Numbered from the stretch's first letter, positions 27,202 to 37,122 are shown. The stretch: DNA of 59,517 nucleotides from Pseudomonadota bacterium (GCA_026399735.1 JAPLQK010000110.1:1-59517); one strand, 5' to 3'. Translations and numbers: made by a program. Notes: a model not told the origin generated them from the sequence alone.

Positions 27202-28931
27202 TTATGCCACCAGCTTATTTTGTCTGGACGGCGCCATGCACAAAACAGACACATCCAGAATCATGGCCACCTTGCCATCGCCCATAATCGTCGCACCCGA
27301 AATACCCGGCAACTTGCGGAAATTGGATTCCAGACTCTTGATCACCACCTGATGCTGGCCTATCAATTCATCAACCAGCAAGGCGATCTTTTTGCCATCC
27401 GCTTCGACAATCACCACGATACGAGAATCGATTTCCTTGTTGCGGGGCAGACGAAACAACTCATGAAGCGCGACGACCGGCAGGTATTCACCGCGCACAT
27501 GCACCATATGCCCGCCTCCGCTGACGGTGCGCATATCACTGTCGGCCATTTGCAAGGACTCGATAATATACGCCAGCGGAATGATATAAGTTTGCTCACC
27601 GACCCCCACCGACAATCCGTCCAGAATCGCCAGCGTCAAAGGCAGACGGATCGAGATGCGCGAGCCCATCCCCTCAACAGATTCAATATCAACCCGCCCG
27701 CCCATTGCAGCGATATTGCGTTTGACCACATCCATGCCGACTCCGCGACCCGAAACATCGCTGACCACGTCGGCCGTAGAAAATCCCGCCTCAAAAATCA
27801 ACATCCAGACTTCCGCATCGGTGATGTCATCACGCACGGACATGCCACGTTCGCGGGCTTTGGAAAGAATTTTTTCCCGGTTCAATCCTCCGCCGTCATC
27901 CGACACGTCGATCACGATGCTGCCGCCCTGATGCGATGCTTTCAGCGTAATCGTGCCTTTAGCCGGCTTACCCTTTGCGATACGTTTCTCGGGCGACTCG
28001 ATGCCGTGATCCAGACTATTTCGCACCAGATGGGTGAGCGGATCGGCAATTTTTTCGATCAGACCTTTATCCAGTTCAGTGCCTTCACCCAGCGTTTTTA
28101 ACTCGACCTGCTTGCCCAGTTTACCTGCCAAATCACGTACCACACGCGGAAAACGGCTGAACACGAAGGAGATCGGCAGCATGCGCACCGACATGATCAC
28201 TTCCTGCAAATCCCGCGTATTGCGTTCCAGTTGATGCAGCCCGGCTTGCAGTTTTTCGGATATCGCGCCATCGATACCTGCTGCCGATTCCGCAAGCATT
28301 GCCTGTGTGATCACCAGTTCACCGACCAGATTGATCAGCTGATCGACTTTCTCAACATTGACGCGGATAGAAGTTTCAGCTGCGGCAGGGGCTGCCTTGT
28401 CTGCGGCACGCCGACTCGTTTCAACAACGACTGCGGGCGCAGACTCCACCACGGGTACAATTTTCTGGAAGAAACCATATCCCTGATGCACCTCCTGCTG
28501 GGATTGCTGCGGCGTGGAAGGAAACTGCGTCGGTTCATCCACGAACAAACCGTAACCCTGATCTGTGACGGAAGGGTCGTCGCAAAGCGACGGGGACCCA
28601 CCGGGCATACCCCTTGCGGGCACGACGGGTGCTGCCGGTTCGTCGTCAAAGAAGCCATAGCCTGAATCACCATCTCGTCGGTCAACTTCATTTCCTGCTT
28701 GCGCAGGCGGTCGAGCAGGTTTTCCAGGATATGCGTCACCTGAGTCATATCGTCAAAACCAAATGTGCCGCTACCCCCCTTGATCGAATGCGCTGAACGA
28801 AAAATTGCGTTCAGTTCATCCAGACTGGGATCAGACACGTCCAGCCCCAGCAACAGCGACTCCATCGTAGCCAGATGCTCTGCAGCTTCCTCAAAGAAAA
28901 CCTGATAAAACTGAGTAATATCAATGCTCAC
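27202..28931 (-). pseudogene. cheA: Chemotaxis histidine kinase CheA, frameshifted with truncated HPt domain
   Basis: Two overlapping frames together spell one CheA. Frame one (from ATG 28929-28931) gives an HPt domain with the phospho-accepting His (H48 in SAHSIKGGSGTFGF) and runs sensibly to KLTDEMV. Near 28668 the coherent frame changes and continues as DSGYGFFDDEP with two more GYGFF-type linker repeats, then the dimerisation, HATPase (LVRNSLDHGIE, VSDDGGGLN, GRGVGMDV) and CheW-like domains to 27202. The last HPt helices and any P2 domain are missing at the junction, so a deletion rather than a single-base slip is likely. It is either a pseudogene or an assembly error. The downstream frame could be translated alone as a kinase without HPt. 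The intact paralogue is at 31820-33691. Confidence 0.85.
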
Positions 28932-28947
28932 GGGGCGCTTTCAGGAT

Positions 28948-29313
28948 TTAGCCGATAACCTTTTTAACCACTTCAAGCAATTTCTGCGGGTCAAACGGCT
29001 TGACGATCCAGCCAGTCGCACCCGCCGCCTTGCCCTGCGATTTCATCACATCTCCCGATTCAGTGGTCAGCATCAGAATCGGCACACTGCGGTAACTGGG
29101 CATGGCGCGCAACGATTTGATCAGCGTCAATCCGTCCATGCGCGGCATGTTCTGATCGGTCAATACCAGATCCACCGTCTTTTGTTTTGCCTTATCCAGT
29201 CCGTCCTGCCCGTCAACCGCTTCAATCACGGTATAACCGGCACTTTTCAAGGTAAATGAAACCATCTGCCGAATAGATCCTGAATCATCAACACTCAGAA
29301 CTGTTTTTGCCAT
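28948..29313 (-). CDS. cheY: CheY-like single-domain response regulator
   Basis: 121 residues, one REC domain with acidic pocket VDDSGS, phospho-acceptor D53 (VLTDQNMPRMDG), LTTESG and the conserved Lys in WIVKPFDP. It lies just upstream of the disrupted cheA and is of the type that accompanies CheA in receptor clusters. ATG at 29311-29313 follows GGAG; an upstream in-frame start at 29373 has no site. The paralogue at 34516-34905 is closer to the motor-binding CheY of enterics. Confidence 0.92.
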   Translation of the reverse strand: MAKTVLSVDDSGSIRQMVSFTLKSAGYTVIEAVDGQDGLDKAKQKTVDLVLTDQNMPRMDGLTLIKSLRAMPSYRSVPILMLTTESGDVMKSQGKAAGATGWIVKPFDPQKLLEVVKKVIG

Positions 29314-29388
29314 TTTTAAATCTCCAGATAGTATTAAACTTATTGCTGCCACACAGTCCGCTGCCGGACACATGCCTACTCAAAACCC

Positions 29389-30549
29389 TCAGAACAACTC
29401 AATATCGCTGCTCTCCATTTTATCCTGACGTACCGGACTGCGCGCGCTGACCTGTTCTGCGCGGGAAAAGACCTCGGCAATTTCCCGGCTTACCTGCTCA
29501 ATTTCATCTGAGGTCAATTTCCCGCCTGCCTGTTCACGTTTAGCCACATTATCAATATGCTCCCAGGCAACTTGCATGGTATCCAGACGCAGACGGGAAT
29601 GCCCGAGTAATTGCCCCACCATATCCTGAAATTGCAAGGACGTCACCGCCGCACCGACCACCTGATCAACTTTACCCGATATTTCATTCTGATGAATAAT
29701 GGCCTCGGACATTTTCTGGTTAGCTTGCTGAATCTGCAGCAAGGTATTGTCCAGTCTGTTTTTGGAATCCAGCGCAAACTGCATATCCATCGACGCCATT
29801 TTGCTGATGAAAGACTCGGTTTCGCTGATTGCACCATGCACATGACTGATATTGCTACGGATTTGATTACTGAAATGCGACGCGCGTCCCGACAGTTTGC
29901 GAACTTCATCCGCCACAACGGCAAATCCACGCCCGGACTCACCGGCACGCGCCGCTTCAATGGCCGCATTCAATGACAGCAAACTGGTCTGCTTGGAAAT
30001 CGCATCAATCTCGCCCAACACATCGAGTATCCCTTTGACCTGGTCGCTGACAACTTCCATCTTCTCAATCAACTCAACGCCCGCGCGACTGTTATTGACG
30101 ACACTGCCCACCAGCATTTTTAAAGTCTCGGCCGTCTCGCTGAGCTGATTTGACATCAACATTTCCGGATCATCGCTTGATGAGACTTTGTTGCCGACTT
30201 CGCGCTGTTCATCAATCAAATCATGCATGCCGGTGAAACTCGACAGCAATTTCCCGATGGCATCACCGAGCAAGTTTTGTACCTGCGCCAGATCTTCATT
30301 CGCCCCGTTGAAATGCGTGGAGAATTGCGCATGGGTTTTGATTAATAAACTGTCTACCGATTGATTGCCTCCGGCGTTCGAATCGATAACGCCGACAGCT
30401 TTGGCAGAAGGTTTTTGCAGATAGACCAATGACACGGCTGCCAGTGTCACCACGCCATGCACCAGCAAAGCACCATTGCCGGACACCAAACTGCCACACA
30501 GCCAGTGCAACAGCATGGCGATGAATACAATGATGATTACAACCGGCAT
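29389..30549 (-). CDS. Short membrane-anchored methyl-accepting protein
   Basis: 386 residues. Two membrane segments at the very N-terminus (about 2-18 and 25-42) leave almost no periplasmic part, so there is no extracellular ligand domain. The signalling part keeps the hairpin core [30 protein letters not shown] but with SKQTS before it and GES instead of GEQ, and is shorter than in canonical receptors. It may sense a membrane or cytoplasmic cue or modulate the array. It lies between a cytoplasmic CZB receptor and cheY. Confidence 0.85.
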   Translation of the reverse strand: MPVVIIIVFIAMLLHWLCGSLVSGNGALLVHGVVTLAAVSLVYLQKPSAKAVGVIDSNAGGNQSVDSLLIKTHAQFSTHFNGANEDLAQVQNLLGDAIGKLLSSFTGMHDLIDEQREVGNKVSSSDDPEMLMSNQLSETAETLKMLVGSVVNNSRAGVELIEKMEVVSDQVKGILDVLGEIDAISKQTSLLSLNAAIEAARAGESGRGFAVVADEVRKLSGRASHFSNQIRSNISHVHGAISETESFISKMASMDMQFALDSKNRLDNTLLQIQQANQKMSEAIIHQNEISGKVDQVVGAAVTSLQFQDMVGQLLGHSRLRLDTMQVAWEHIDNVAKREQAGGKLTSDEIEQVSREIAEVFSRAEQVSARSPVRQDKMESSDIELF

Positions 30550-30624
30550 AACAAAACCCCCTGTACTTGACTGTATTTCAGATGCCTGTGATAGGGTCAG
30601 TCAGGATAATACCACCCATTTAAT

Positions 30625-31752
30625 TTATTTTGACGAGTGGCACAACAGACTGGCGTCACCCTCACCCGCCACAGCGATTCGTTCCAGCCCCGCGAGCACG
30701 ACCATACTATCCGCCTCCAGCTTCTTGACAAACTCCATGCCGCGCAGTGCGTCACCTGCCCGAAATGCCGTGACGGCTTCGCGTCCATGCTGGTGAAATG
30801 CCTGATGGGGAGCGGCAATCGCCGTATAACCGTCCAGTTTTGCATAGCAATCCCGGCCTTCTCCCTCGAAGTACCACTTACCCAGACGACAACTGTTATG
30901 GGAAGAAAAATTCTCGGCGGAGCGGTCAGAAATCCCCATGAATACCTTGTAGATATCAAATTTATAGAGGATATGGTCGATCTTGGCAACCTCAACAAAA
31001 CTGCGCAGCGCTGCCGCCGAAATGGTGCCTTCCATCATATGCGACAGATCAAGCACATGTTTCATGTTGTTCATCACACTACCCACATCATGACCGAACT
31101 GATGCGACTTTTCCGCCAGACTCTCCATCTGTATCCTGGCCTGCTCTGTTTCACCCTGGATCGCGCTCACGATCGTCGAGATTTCGCTGGTCGCTTTTGC
31201 AGTGCGCTCAGCCAATTTGCGCACTTCGTCCGCCACCACGGCAAAGCCCCTGCCTTGTTCTCCTGCTCTGGCAGCCTCGATGGCTGCATTCAGTGCCAGC
31301 AAGTTGGTCTGATCAGCGATTTCCTTGATCATTTTCACGATACTGCCGATTTGCGCAGCACGTTGCGTCAGTCCTTGCACATTGTGCGAGGTTTGCAACG
31401 TGTCACCCGACATCATCTCCAGGGTTTCTGCAATCTGCACCACGGCTTCACGGTTAGCCGCTGAAGCCGTCGCTGCCTCAATGGCATGCTCCTTTTCACC
31501 GCGCAACGATTCTGCCGCTGCCGCCTGCGATCCCTGCAAGGCAATAAATGACTCGCCAAATCCCTGCAAACTGCTGTAAATTTGCTGGTCAAGTTTGCAA
31601 GCTTGCTGCGCTGTCTGAGTCTCCTCACGCGACATTTCACGTTCGCTATCCGCCTGACTCAATGCACTGCGTAACCTTTCCACCTCCTGCTCAGACTGTA
31701 CGAGTTTGTTTAACGCTTCCTGATATTGCTGTCTTAATTTTCCGCAAAACAT
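30625..31752 (-). CDS. Soluble chemoreceptor with C-terminal CZB zinc-binding domain
   Basis: 375 residues without membrane segments. An N-terminal coiled coil ([16 protein letters not shown]) leads into a canonical hairpin tip [21 protein letters not shown]. The C-terminal ~120 residues form a CZB domain with the expected zinc ligands: His in AKIDHILYK, Cys in [12 protein letters not shown], and two His in [13 protein letters not shown] domains bind zinc very tightly and can sense hypochlorite or zinc through the cysteine. CZB fused to a receptor core recalls TlpD of Helicobacter. It is encoded directly downstream of the intact cheA. Confidence 0.9.
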   Translation of the reverse strand: MFCGKLRQQYQEALNKLVQSEQEVERLRSALSQADSEREMSREETQTAQQACKLDQQIYSSLQGFGESFIALQGSQAAAAESLRGEKEHAIEAATASAANREAVVQIAETLEMMSGDTLQTSHNVQGLTQRAAQIGSIVKMIKEIADQTNLLALNAAIEAARAGEQGRGFAVVADEVRKLAERTAKATSEISTIVSAIQGETEQARIQMESLAEKSHQFGHDVGSVMNNMKHVLDLSHMMEGTISAAALRSFVEVAKIDHILYKFDIYKVFMGISDRSAENFSSHNSCRLGKWYFEGEGRDCYAKLDGYTAIAAPHQAFHQHGREAVTAFRAGDALRGMEFVKKLEADSMVVLAGLERIAVAGEGDASLLCHSSK

Positions 31753-31819
31753 TGTATTTCCCTGATTTTGTTGGCTGGCTAATGTCGGACCGAAACCCGC
31801 ACCGCTCTTGTTATATTAT

Positions 31820-33691
31820 TTAGTTTCCGCGCACATCGCTCAGTAGTTCCTTGATATCGAGAATCAGCACGATATCGCCTTCGCTGGACATGGTCACGCC
31901 TGCCACGCCCTTGGGACGGAAGGTATCCAGCGATTTGATCACCACATCGTCATGCCCGGCGAAACCATCTGCCGACAAGATAAAACTGCTGCTGCCAAAT
32001 TGCATCAGCACGCCCACTTCAGGCTCCTTATCCGAAGCTTCCCAACCGATCAGCTGGGCCAGCGGCAATACCGGCAACACTTCGCCTCGCACCACCATGG
32101 TGGCACGACCCGAGATTTTTTGTAATTGCCCGGGCGTGACAGATAGAATTTCGCGAACCATAGACAACGGCACGGCAAACGACTGGTCTCCCAGACGCAG
32201 GATCAGCACCGGCAATATCGCCAGCGTCAGCGGCAGCGAGATGGTAAACACACTGCCCTTGCCGGGAATGGAATCGATATTGATCGAACCGTTGAGTTTC
32301 AGAATATTGGTTTTAACCACATCCATACCCACACCGCGCCCTGACACACTGGATATTTCATCCTTGGTGGAGAAGCCCGGCAGGAAAATCAATTCCAGAC
32401 ATTGATTCTCGTCCAGCGTATTCGCCACTTCATTGGTGAGCAAGCCCTTTTCAATGGCTTTGTTGCGTATCACCTCAGGACGCATCCCGCGCCCGTCATC
32501 GGCAATCGTAATCAGAATATGATCCCCTTCATGACGCGCACTCAACTCCACCTGACTCTTCTCAGGCTTGCCTGCTGCAATACGACCTTCAATGGTTTCC
32601 ACGCCGTGATCGACCGCGTTACGCACCAGATGGACCAGTGGATCGTTCAGATCCTCGATCATGGTCTTGTCCATCTCAGTCTCTTCACCGGTCAATACCA
32701 GTTCGACATCTTTTCCAAGCGAGCGCGCCAGATCGCGTGCCAGCCGGGGATATTTTTTGAACAGACGGCCAATCGGCTGCATGCGCGTCTTCATCACCGC
32801 ATTTTGCAGATTCACTACCAGCATGTCGAGTTGTGTGACCGATTGATCCAATTCACGCAAGGTATCCACATCGTGCCGCCCTTGCAGAATGTCGGAACGC
32901 AGATGATTGAGGCGATTTTTGGTCAATCCTATTTCACCTGACAGATTCAGCACCTGATCCAGGCGTTCGGTATCAACACGAATCGTGGTCTCTTTCGCCT
33001 CCTTGGCCATCACATCGCCATCCCGACGACCGACCGTTGCGCCCGGCACATCGTTGGTACGACGACCAAAAGCCTTTCTGGTAGATTCCTCTTCCGATAC
33101 CGCCTCGGCTATCTTTTCCGGGTCGCGCGTCGCACCCACCGTGGCAACGATGTCGGTGCCGGTCAGCGCGCTATACAACGCATTCCAGTCCACATTGGAG
33201 GCATGAGGGGCCTCATCAGATGGCTGAGCAAAAGCATTCGTGGTCGACGGTGAGACGGCAGCCTGACCCGGCCCTTTCACCCCGGCACTTTGCACGGGCT
33301 TCCCCTCCAGCGCCGCTTTTAAATTCTCAAGCATTTCTGCCGGTGCTGCCTGTGGTTGCTGATTCTTCTGCAAATCACCGAACATTTTCTTCACTTCTGC
33401 GGTCGCGGCGAAAATCACATCCATCAACTCGGCACTCAGGGTCAGTTCGCGATTACGTAACTTGTCGAACAGATTTTCAGTGAGATGACACAGCGTGACC
33501 AACTCGGTTGCATTGAGAAAACCTGCACCGCCTTTGATGGTGTGAAAACCACGAAACACCTCGTTGAGCAGATTGCTGTCATTCGGGCGTTTTTCCAGCT
33601 CCATCAATTTACTATCAACATCGGACAACATTTCACCCGCTTCGAGTAGAAAGTCGCTCAGTAATTCTTCCATGCCAGCAAAATCGCTCAT
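31820..33691 (-). CDS. cheA: Chemotaxis histidine kinase CheA (intact copy)
   Basis: 623 residues with all core domains: HPt (1-~110; phospho-accepting H50 in GFHTIKGGAGFL), a ~100-residue linker, dimerisation domain (RLDQVLNLSGEIGLTKNRL), HATPase (LVRNAVDHGVE, IADDGRGM, GRGVGMDV, GKGSVFTISLPL) and a C-terminal CheW-like regulatory domain (SFAVPLSMVREIL). A typical P2 CheY-binding domain is not obvious. It lies between cheZ and the CZB receptor with no CheW of its own; two CheV genes upstream could supply coupling. This is the only CheA here that can be read through in one frame. Confidence 0.95.
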   Translation of the reverse strand: MSDFAGMEELLSDFLLEAGEMLSDVDSKLMELEKRPNDSNLLNEVFRGFHTIKGGAGFLNATELVTLCHLTENLFDKLRNRELTLSAELMDVIFAATAEVKKMFGDLQKNQQPQAAPAEMLENLKAALEGKPVQSAGVKGPGQAAVSPSTTNAFAQPSDEAPHASNVDWNALYSALTGTDIVATVGATRDPEKIAEAVSEEESTRKAFGRRTNDVPGATVGRRDGDVMAKEAKETTIRVDTERLDQVLNLSGEIGLTKNRLNHLRSDILQGRHDVDTLRELDQSVTQLDMLVVNLQNAVMKTRMQPIGRLFKKYPRLARDLARSLGKDVELVLTGEETEMDKTMIEDLNDPLVHLVRNAVDHGVETIEGRIAAGKPEKSQVELSARHEGDHILITIADDGRGMRPEVIRNKAIEKGLLTNEVANTLDENQCLELIFLPGFSTKDEISSVSGRGVGMDVVKTNILKLNGSINIDSIPGKGSVFTISLPLTLAILPVLILRLGDQSFAVPLSMVREILSVTPGQLQKISGRATMVVRGEVLPVLPLAQLIGWEASDKEPEVGVLMQFGSSSFILSADGFAGHDDVVIKSLDTFRPKGVAGVTMSSEGDIVLILDIKELLSDVRGN

Positions 33692-33710
33692 TGTTTTCTC
33701 CTGACCGGTG

Positions 33711-33780
33711 AAGGGTAAAGAGGGAAGGGGGAAGGGAAAAACCTTCGTGCCACCCTTCTCACTTCTCCCTTCTCCCTTAT
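33711..33780. repeat. G/A-C/T-rich hairpin repeat, copy 2 (cheZ-cheA gap)
   Basis: A G/A-rich arm (four G-tracts of at least three) is followed by a complementary C/T-rich arm, filling the gap between cheZ and cheA. The plus strand could form a G-quadruplex or the transcript a long hairpin. Confidence 0.7.
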
Positions 33781-33784
33781 CTAT

Positions 33785-34507
33785 TTAAAATCCCAAACTT
33801 TCCAGCAAGTCATCCACCTGATCCTGGCTGGTCACCACATTCCGCCCGTGCGGATCGATGACAGGGCCATTCAACAATCCGGAATCGTATTCGGCCTTGA
33901 CTGCAGCAGGTGCGTTATCCAGCAGCAATGTCAACAACTGCTTCTCCATTTGCTGCGTCACTTCAATGATTTTCTTGATGACCTGGCCGGTCAAATCCTG
34001 AAAGTCCTGTGCCATCATGATTTCCATCAGATAGGAATTGGTCATCTTGGTCTGCTTCGGGACAATATCCAGAAAAGCCTGGGTTTGCGTGACCAGCATT
34101 TTAAATTGATCGACACTCAGTTGCCTGTCAAACAGTAACTTCCACTGCCCACCCAAACGATGCGCCTCACCCTCCATATTCTGTACCAGCGGCTGCGCCG
34201 CTTCTGTCGCATTCAACACCCGCTCAGCCGCTTGCTGTGTCAGTGTCGCCACATAATTCAAACGATCACGCGCATCCGGAATGGAAGAGGCCGCCTTCTC
34301 GATCTCCTTGTTCAGTCCCAGCTCACGCAGGGTGTCATGCAAGGTTCGGGTCATCTGCCCCAGCTGATGAAGCACCTTGTCCGAATTCACGGCCACCACG
34401 TTTAACACCTTATTTGCAGGTGGTTCTTCAATGGCATTCGCTGCAACGATGCTGTCAAACAGCGATTCCAGATCGTCGCACTCTTGGATTGCAGTATGGG
34501 AAGCCAT
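33785..34507 (-). CDS. cheZ: CheY-P phosphatase CheZ
   Basis: 240 residues, mostly helical. It has the catalytic segment MMAQDFQDLTGQVIKKI, whose Gln inserts into the CheY active site, and the C-terminal CheY-binding tail DQVDDLLESLGF. CheZ speeds loss of phosphate from CheY-P and ends the tumble signal. ATG at 34505-34507 is preferred; a GTG at 34519 overlapping the cheY stop is possible. It follows cheY within ten bases, the usual cheY-cheZ arrangement. Confidence 0.94.
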   Translation of the reverse strand: MASHTAIQECDDLESLFDSIVAANAIEEPPANKVLNVVAVNSDKVLHQLGQMTRTLHDTLRELGLNKEIEKAASSIPDARDRLNYVATLTQQAAERVLNATEAAQPLVQNMEGEAHRLGGQWKLLFDRQLSVDQFKMLVTQTQAFLDIVPKQTKMTNSYLMEIMMAQDFQDLTGQVIKKIIEVTQQMEKQLLTLLLDNAPAAVKAEYDSGLLNGPVIDPHGRNVVTSQDQVDDLLESLGF

Positions 34508-34515
34508 GTCAGTTC

Positions 34516-34905
34516 TCACTTATTCATGTTTTGAAATATTTTTTTCAGTTTCTCGTCCAGCGTGGCCGCCGTAAAAGGCTTGACCACATAGCCGGAAGCA
34601 CCCGCCTGCGCTGCTTCGATGATATTTTCGCGCTTCGCCTCGGCTGTTACCATCAATACCGGCAAAGTTTTCAGCCTGGCATCCGCCCGTATCGCCCGCA
34701 ACAACTCGATCCCCGTCATGTTCGGCATATTCCAGTCGGACACGACAAAATCAAATGTATCGGCGCGCAGTTTAGCCAGTGCCTGAACACCATCCTCGGC
34801 CTCCTGTACATTGACAAAACCCAGCTCCTTGAGAAGATTCCGCACGATGCGTCGCATTGTTGAGAAATCATCCACCACCAAAAACCGCGTACTCTCTATT
34901 CCCAT
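34516..34905 (-). CDS. cheY: Motor-binding chemotaxis response regulator CheY
   Basis: 129 residues, closely resembling enteric Che[21 protein letters not shown], phospho-acceptor D57 ([13 protein letters not shown]), [11 protein letters not shown] and [12 protein letters not shown]. Phosphorylated CheY binds FliM and reverses flagellar rotation. Immediately followed by cheZ. GGAG lies close before the ATG. Confidence 0.95.
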   Translation of the reverse strand: MGIESTRFLVVDDFSTMRRIVRNLLKELGFVNVQEAEDGVQALAKLRADTFDFVVSDWNMPNMTGIELLRAIRADARLKTLPVLMVTAEAKRENIIEAAQAGASGYVVKPFTAATLDEKLKKIFQNMNK

Positions 34906-34928
34906 GAAAATCTCCTAATAAACCAGAT

Positions 34929-35015
34929 AAGGGGCGCGCCTTTTGCGCTCAAGAGGGAAGGGATCGCACCGTTGGTGCTCAAGGGTTTGCCCCTTCCCCC
35001 TTCTCCCTTTCCCCT
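34929..35015. repeat. G/A-C/T-rich hairpin repeat, copy 3 (cheV-cheY gap)
   Basis: G/A-rich left arm with GAGGGAAGGG, the GCACC-GGTGCTCAAGGG module shared with copy 1, and a C/T-rich right arm. It occupies nearly the whole gap between the first cheV and cheY. Confidence 0.65.
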
Positions 35016-35023
35016 TTTCGCTC

Positions 35024-35971
35024 CTAAGTCAACAACGGCCTGAGCGTTGAGGACAACACTGCCGAATCAAATTTTGGCACATAATAATCGACTCCCACGC
35101 GCTTGCCCATCGCCCGGTTCGCATCCGATGACAGCGACGAGTGCATCACCACCGGAATTTCATCAAAACGTTGATCCGCCTTGATGTACTGGGTCAATAC
35201 ATAGCCATCCATTTCAGGCATCTCCGCATCGGTCAGAATAACCTGTATCTGGTCATGCAAAGGAATCCCCGAGCTCTGTGCTGCGTCAGCCATGGTTTTG
35301 AGTCTCTCCCATGCCTCCCTGCCACTATTGGACTGAATGTGTTTGACGCCCATCTTATCGAGCACTTCCGCGATCTTTCTGCGCGCAACCATCGAATCGT
35401 CGGCGAAGAACACACACAGTTCATGTTCAGATTCAACACGCTCAACATTACCGACAATCGCCTCGCCGAATGCGTTTGACAGGATCTGCTCGACATCCAG
35501 CAAGGAGACCAGCGACCCATCCGGCAATTCCGTGATCGCGGTAATTAAAGCCCCCTTATCCGACAACATGCCTTCGGCAGCACGAACTTTGTCCCAATCC
35601 ACGCGAATGATGCGATCAACACCTTCCACCAAAAAGCCCAGTATATGCGTGTTGTACTCTGCCACCATCATGGTCTGATGCTTGGTGGCCGGCCTCATGC
35701 CCATAAATTCAGCCAGATTCAGCACCGGCATCACATGACCGCGCAAGGATACGATGCCGTCGACCCCACGCGGCATATTCGGCGTACGGGTGATCTTGCC
35801 GGCCTGGCTCACTTCCTTGACCTTGAACACGTTAATGCCGAATTTTTCATCGCTGCCCAGACTGAACAACAGGATCTCCATCTTGTTCGTCCCGGCCAGA
35901 TTGGTTCTGGCATCGATACTATCGAGCAAACCGTCTTCGCTGCTGTTCATCATTTCATCTGAATATGACAT
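35024..35971 (-). CDS. cheV: Chemotaxis coupling protein CheV (CheW-REC), copy 1
   Basis: 315 residues. The N-terminal CheW-like domain (KFGINVFKVKEVSQAG, GIVSLRGHVMPVLNLAEFMG) is followed by a C-terminal REC domain (about 185-313) with FADDSMVARRKI and the phospho-acceptor Asp in VILTDAEMPEMDGY. CheV couples receptors to CheA and its phosphorylation tunes adaptation. About half identical by eye to the next gene, so the two are a tandem duplication. AGGAG precedes the ATG. Confidence 0.93.
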   Translation of the reverse strand: MSYSDEMMNSSEDGLLDSIDARTNLAGTNKMEILLFSLGSDEKFGINVFKVKEVSQAGKITRTPNMPRGVDGIVSLRGHVMPVLNLAEFMGMRPATKHQTMMVAEYNTHILGFLVEGVDRIIRVDWDKVRAAEGMLSDKGALITAITELPDGSLVSLLDVEQILSNAFGEAIVGNVERVESEHELCVFFADDSMVARRKIAEVLDKMGVKHIQSNSGREAWERLKTMADAAQSSGIPLHDQIQVILTDAEMPEMDGYVLTQYIKADQRFDEIPVVMHSSLSSDANRAMGKRVGVDYYVPKFDSAVLSSTLRPLLT

Positions 35972-35989
35972 GTATTTCTCCTAAATCTG

Positions 35990-36035
35990 GTAGGTCGGGA
36001 TTCATCCCGACTTGTCGGGTTAAAACCCGACCTAC
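35990..36035. repeat. GTAGGTCGGG palindromic repeat, copy 1
   Basis: A 46-base palindrome beginning GTAGGTCGGGATTCATCCCG and ending CCCGACCTAC, between the two cheV genes. A close copy lies at 51181-51226 behind dctP. It looks like a REP-type interspersed palindrome. Confidence 0.8.
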
Positions 36036-36047
36036 GTTCCACGCCTA

Positions 36048-36992
36048 TTAAGCCAGCAATCTCGCCAATGTTTGCGACAGTTTTTGTGGTTCGAATTTCG
36101 GCACATATTCATCCACGCCGACGGTCTTGCCCAATTGCTGGTTCGAGGTGCTGGACAATGACGAATGCATCAGCACCGGAATGCCATTGAAGCGTTTATC
36201 TTCCTTGATCTTGCGCGTCAGCATATAGCCATCCATCTCAGGCATTTCCACATCGGTCAGAATCACCTGCACCATGTCTTTCAACGGGGTATTCGCGTTT
36301 TCAGCATAGCTAGCCATTTTTGACAATTCGACCCAGGCCTGACGACCATTGATCGCCGAGATATGTTTGACGCCCATCGCATCGAGTGTGCGTGCTATCT
36401 GATTGCGCGCCACGGAAGAATCATCGGCAAAAAATACGGTGCGATTTTCACGGCCCAGCGGTTTGACGGCGTTAAAGATCATCTCGTCAGTACCGAAATG
36501 ACCGGTCTCTGCCAATACCTTCTCCACGTCTATCATCATGACCAGACGTTTATCCTTGAGTTCGGTAATCGCGGTCACCAGCCCACCCAACTCCGCCACC
36601 AGCATCGCGGGAGGAACGCGCATCGCCGACCAGTCCAGACGCAGAATATTATCGACCGCCTTGACCAAAAACCCCTGAGTATGGCCGTTGTATTCGGTGA
36701 CAATCATAATTTCCGGCTTGACATCGGTGACCAGACCGATATATTTCGCCAAATCGATCACCGGCACCAGCGCACCGCGCAAACTGACCATACCCTCAAC
36801 GGCCGCAGGCATTTCGGGTGCGCGGGTAATAGCGGGTATGCGCATCACCTCACGTACCTTGAACACGTTGATCCCGAAGGTTTCTTCGCGATCGGTGCGC
36901 ATATCCTTGCCCAGCGAGAACATCAAAATTTCAAGTTTGTTCGTTCCCGCCAGCTTGGTTCTGGCATCGATGTTTTTTAACAGATCCGACAT
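36048..36992 (-). CDS. cheV: Chemotaxis coupling protein CheV (CheW-REC), copy 2
   Basis: 314 residues with the same plan as the neighbouring cheV: CheW-like domain (ETFGINVFKVREVMRI, GMVSLRGALVPVIDLAKYIG) and REC domain with FADDSSVARNQI and [15 protein letters not shown]. The REC domain keeps the phospho-acceptor Asp and the TS/K positions (LMHSSLSS, YVPKF). Paralogous CheVs often serve different receptor subsets. AAGGAGCAAGAA precedes the ATG. Confidence 0.93.
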   Translation of the reverse strand: MSDLLKNIDARTKLAGTNKLEILMFSLGKDMRTDREETFGINVFKVREVMRIPAITRAPEMPAAVEGMVSLRGALVPVIDLAKYIGLVTDVKPEIMIVTEYNGHTQGFLVKAVDNILRLDWSAMRVPPAMLVAELGGLVTAITELKDKRLVMMIDVEKVLAETGHFGTDEMIFNAVKPLGRENRTVFFADDSSVARNQIARTLDAMGVKHISAINGRQAWVELSKMASYAENANTPLKDMVQVILTDVEMPEMDGYMLTRKIKEDKRFNGIPVLMHSSLSSTSNQQLGKTVGVDEYVPKFEPQKLSQTLARLLA

Positions 36993-37010
36993 TTCTTGCT
37001 CCTTGTAAAG

Positions 37011-37122
37011 GAAAAGTGAAGAGGGAAGGGAGAAGGGAAAAACCTTTGCACTGTGGTCACCCTTATCCCTTATCCCTTATCCCTTATCCGCTTAAACCTT
37101 AGCCCTTATCCGCTTAAACCTT
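37011..37122. repeat. G/A-C/T-rich hairpin repeat, copy 4, with tandem duplication
   Basis: A G/A-rich arm and a C/T-rich arm with TATCCCT iterations, then two direct copies of CCCTTATCCGCTTAAACCTT (37081-37100 and 37103-37122). The second copy covers the stop codon of the receptor gene, so the 3' end of that gene is duplicated in the spacer. Confidence 0.75.

Noticed and set aside
27202-28623. Downstream cheA frame as a complete separate gene starting at 28623
   Set aside because: Coherent linker sequence continues upstream of that start in the same frame (DSGYGFFDDEP), and the HPt domain lies directly before it, so it is one disrupted gene.
28640-28690. Programmed ribosomal frameshift in cheA
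   Set aside because: No slippery heptamer is visible at the frame change, and HPt residues are missing there, which fits a deletion better.
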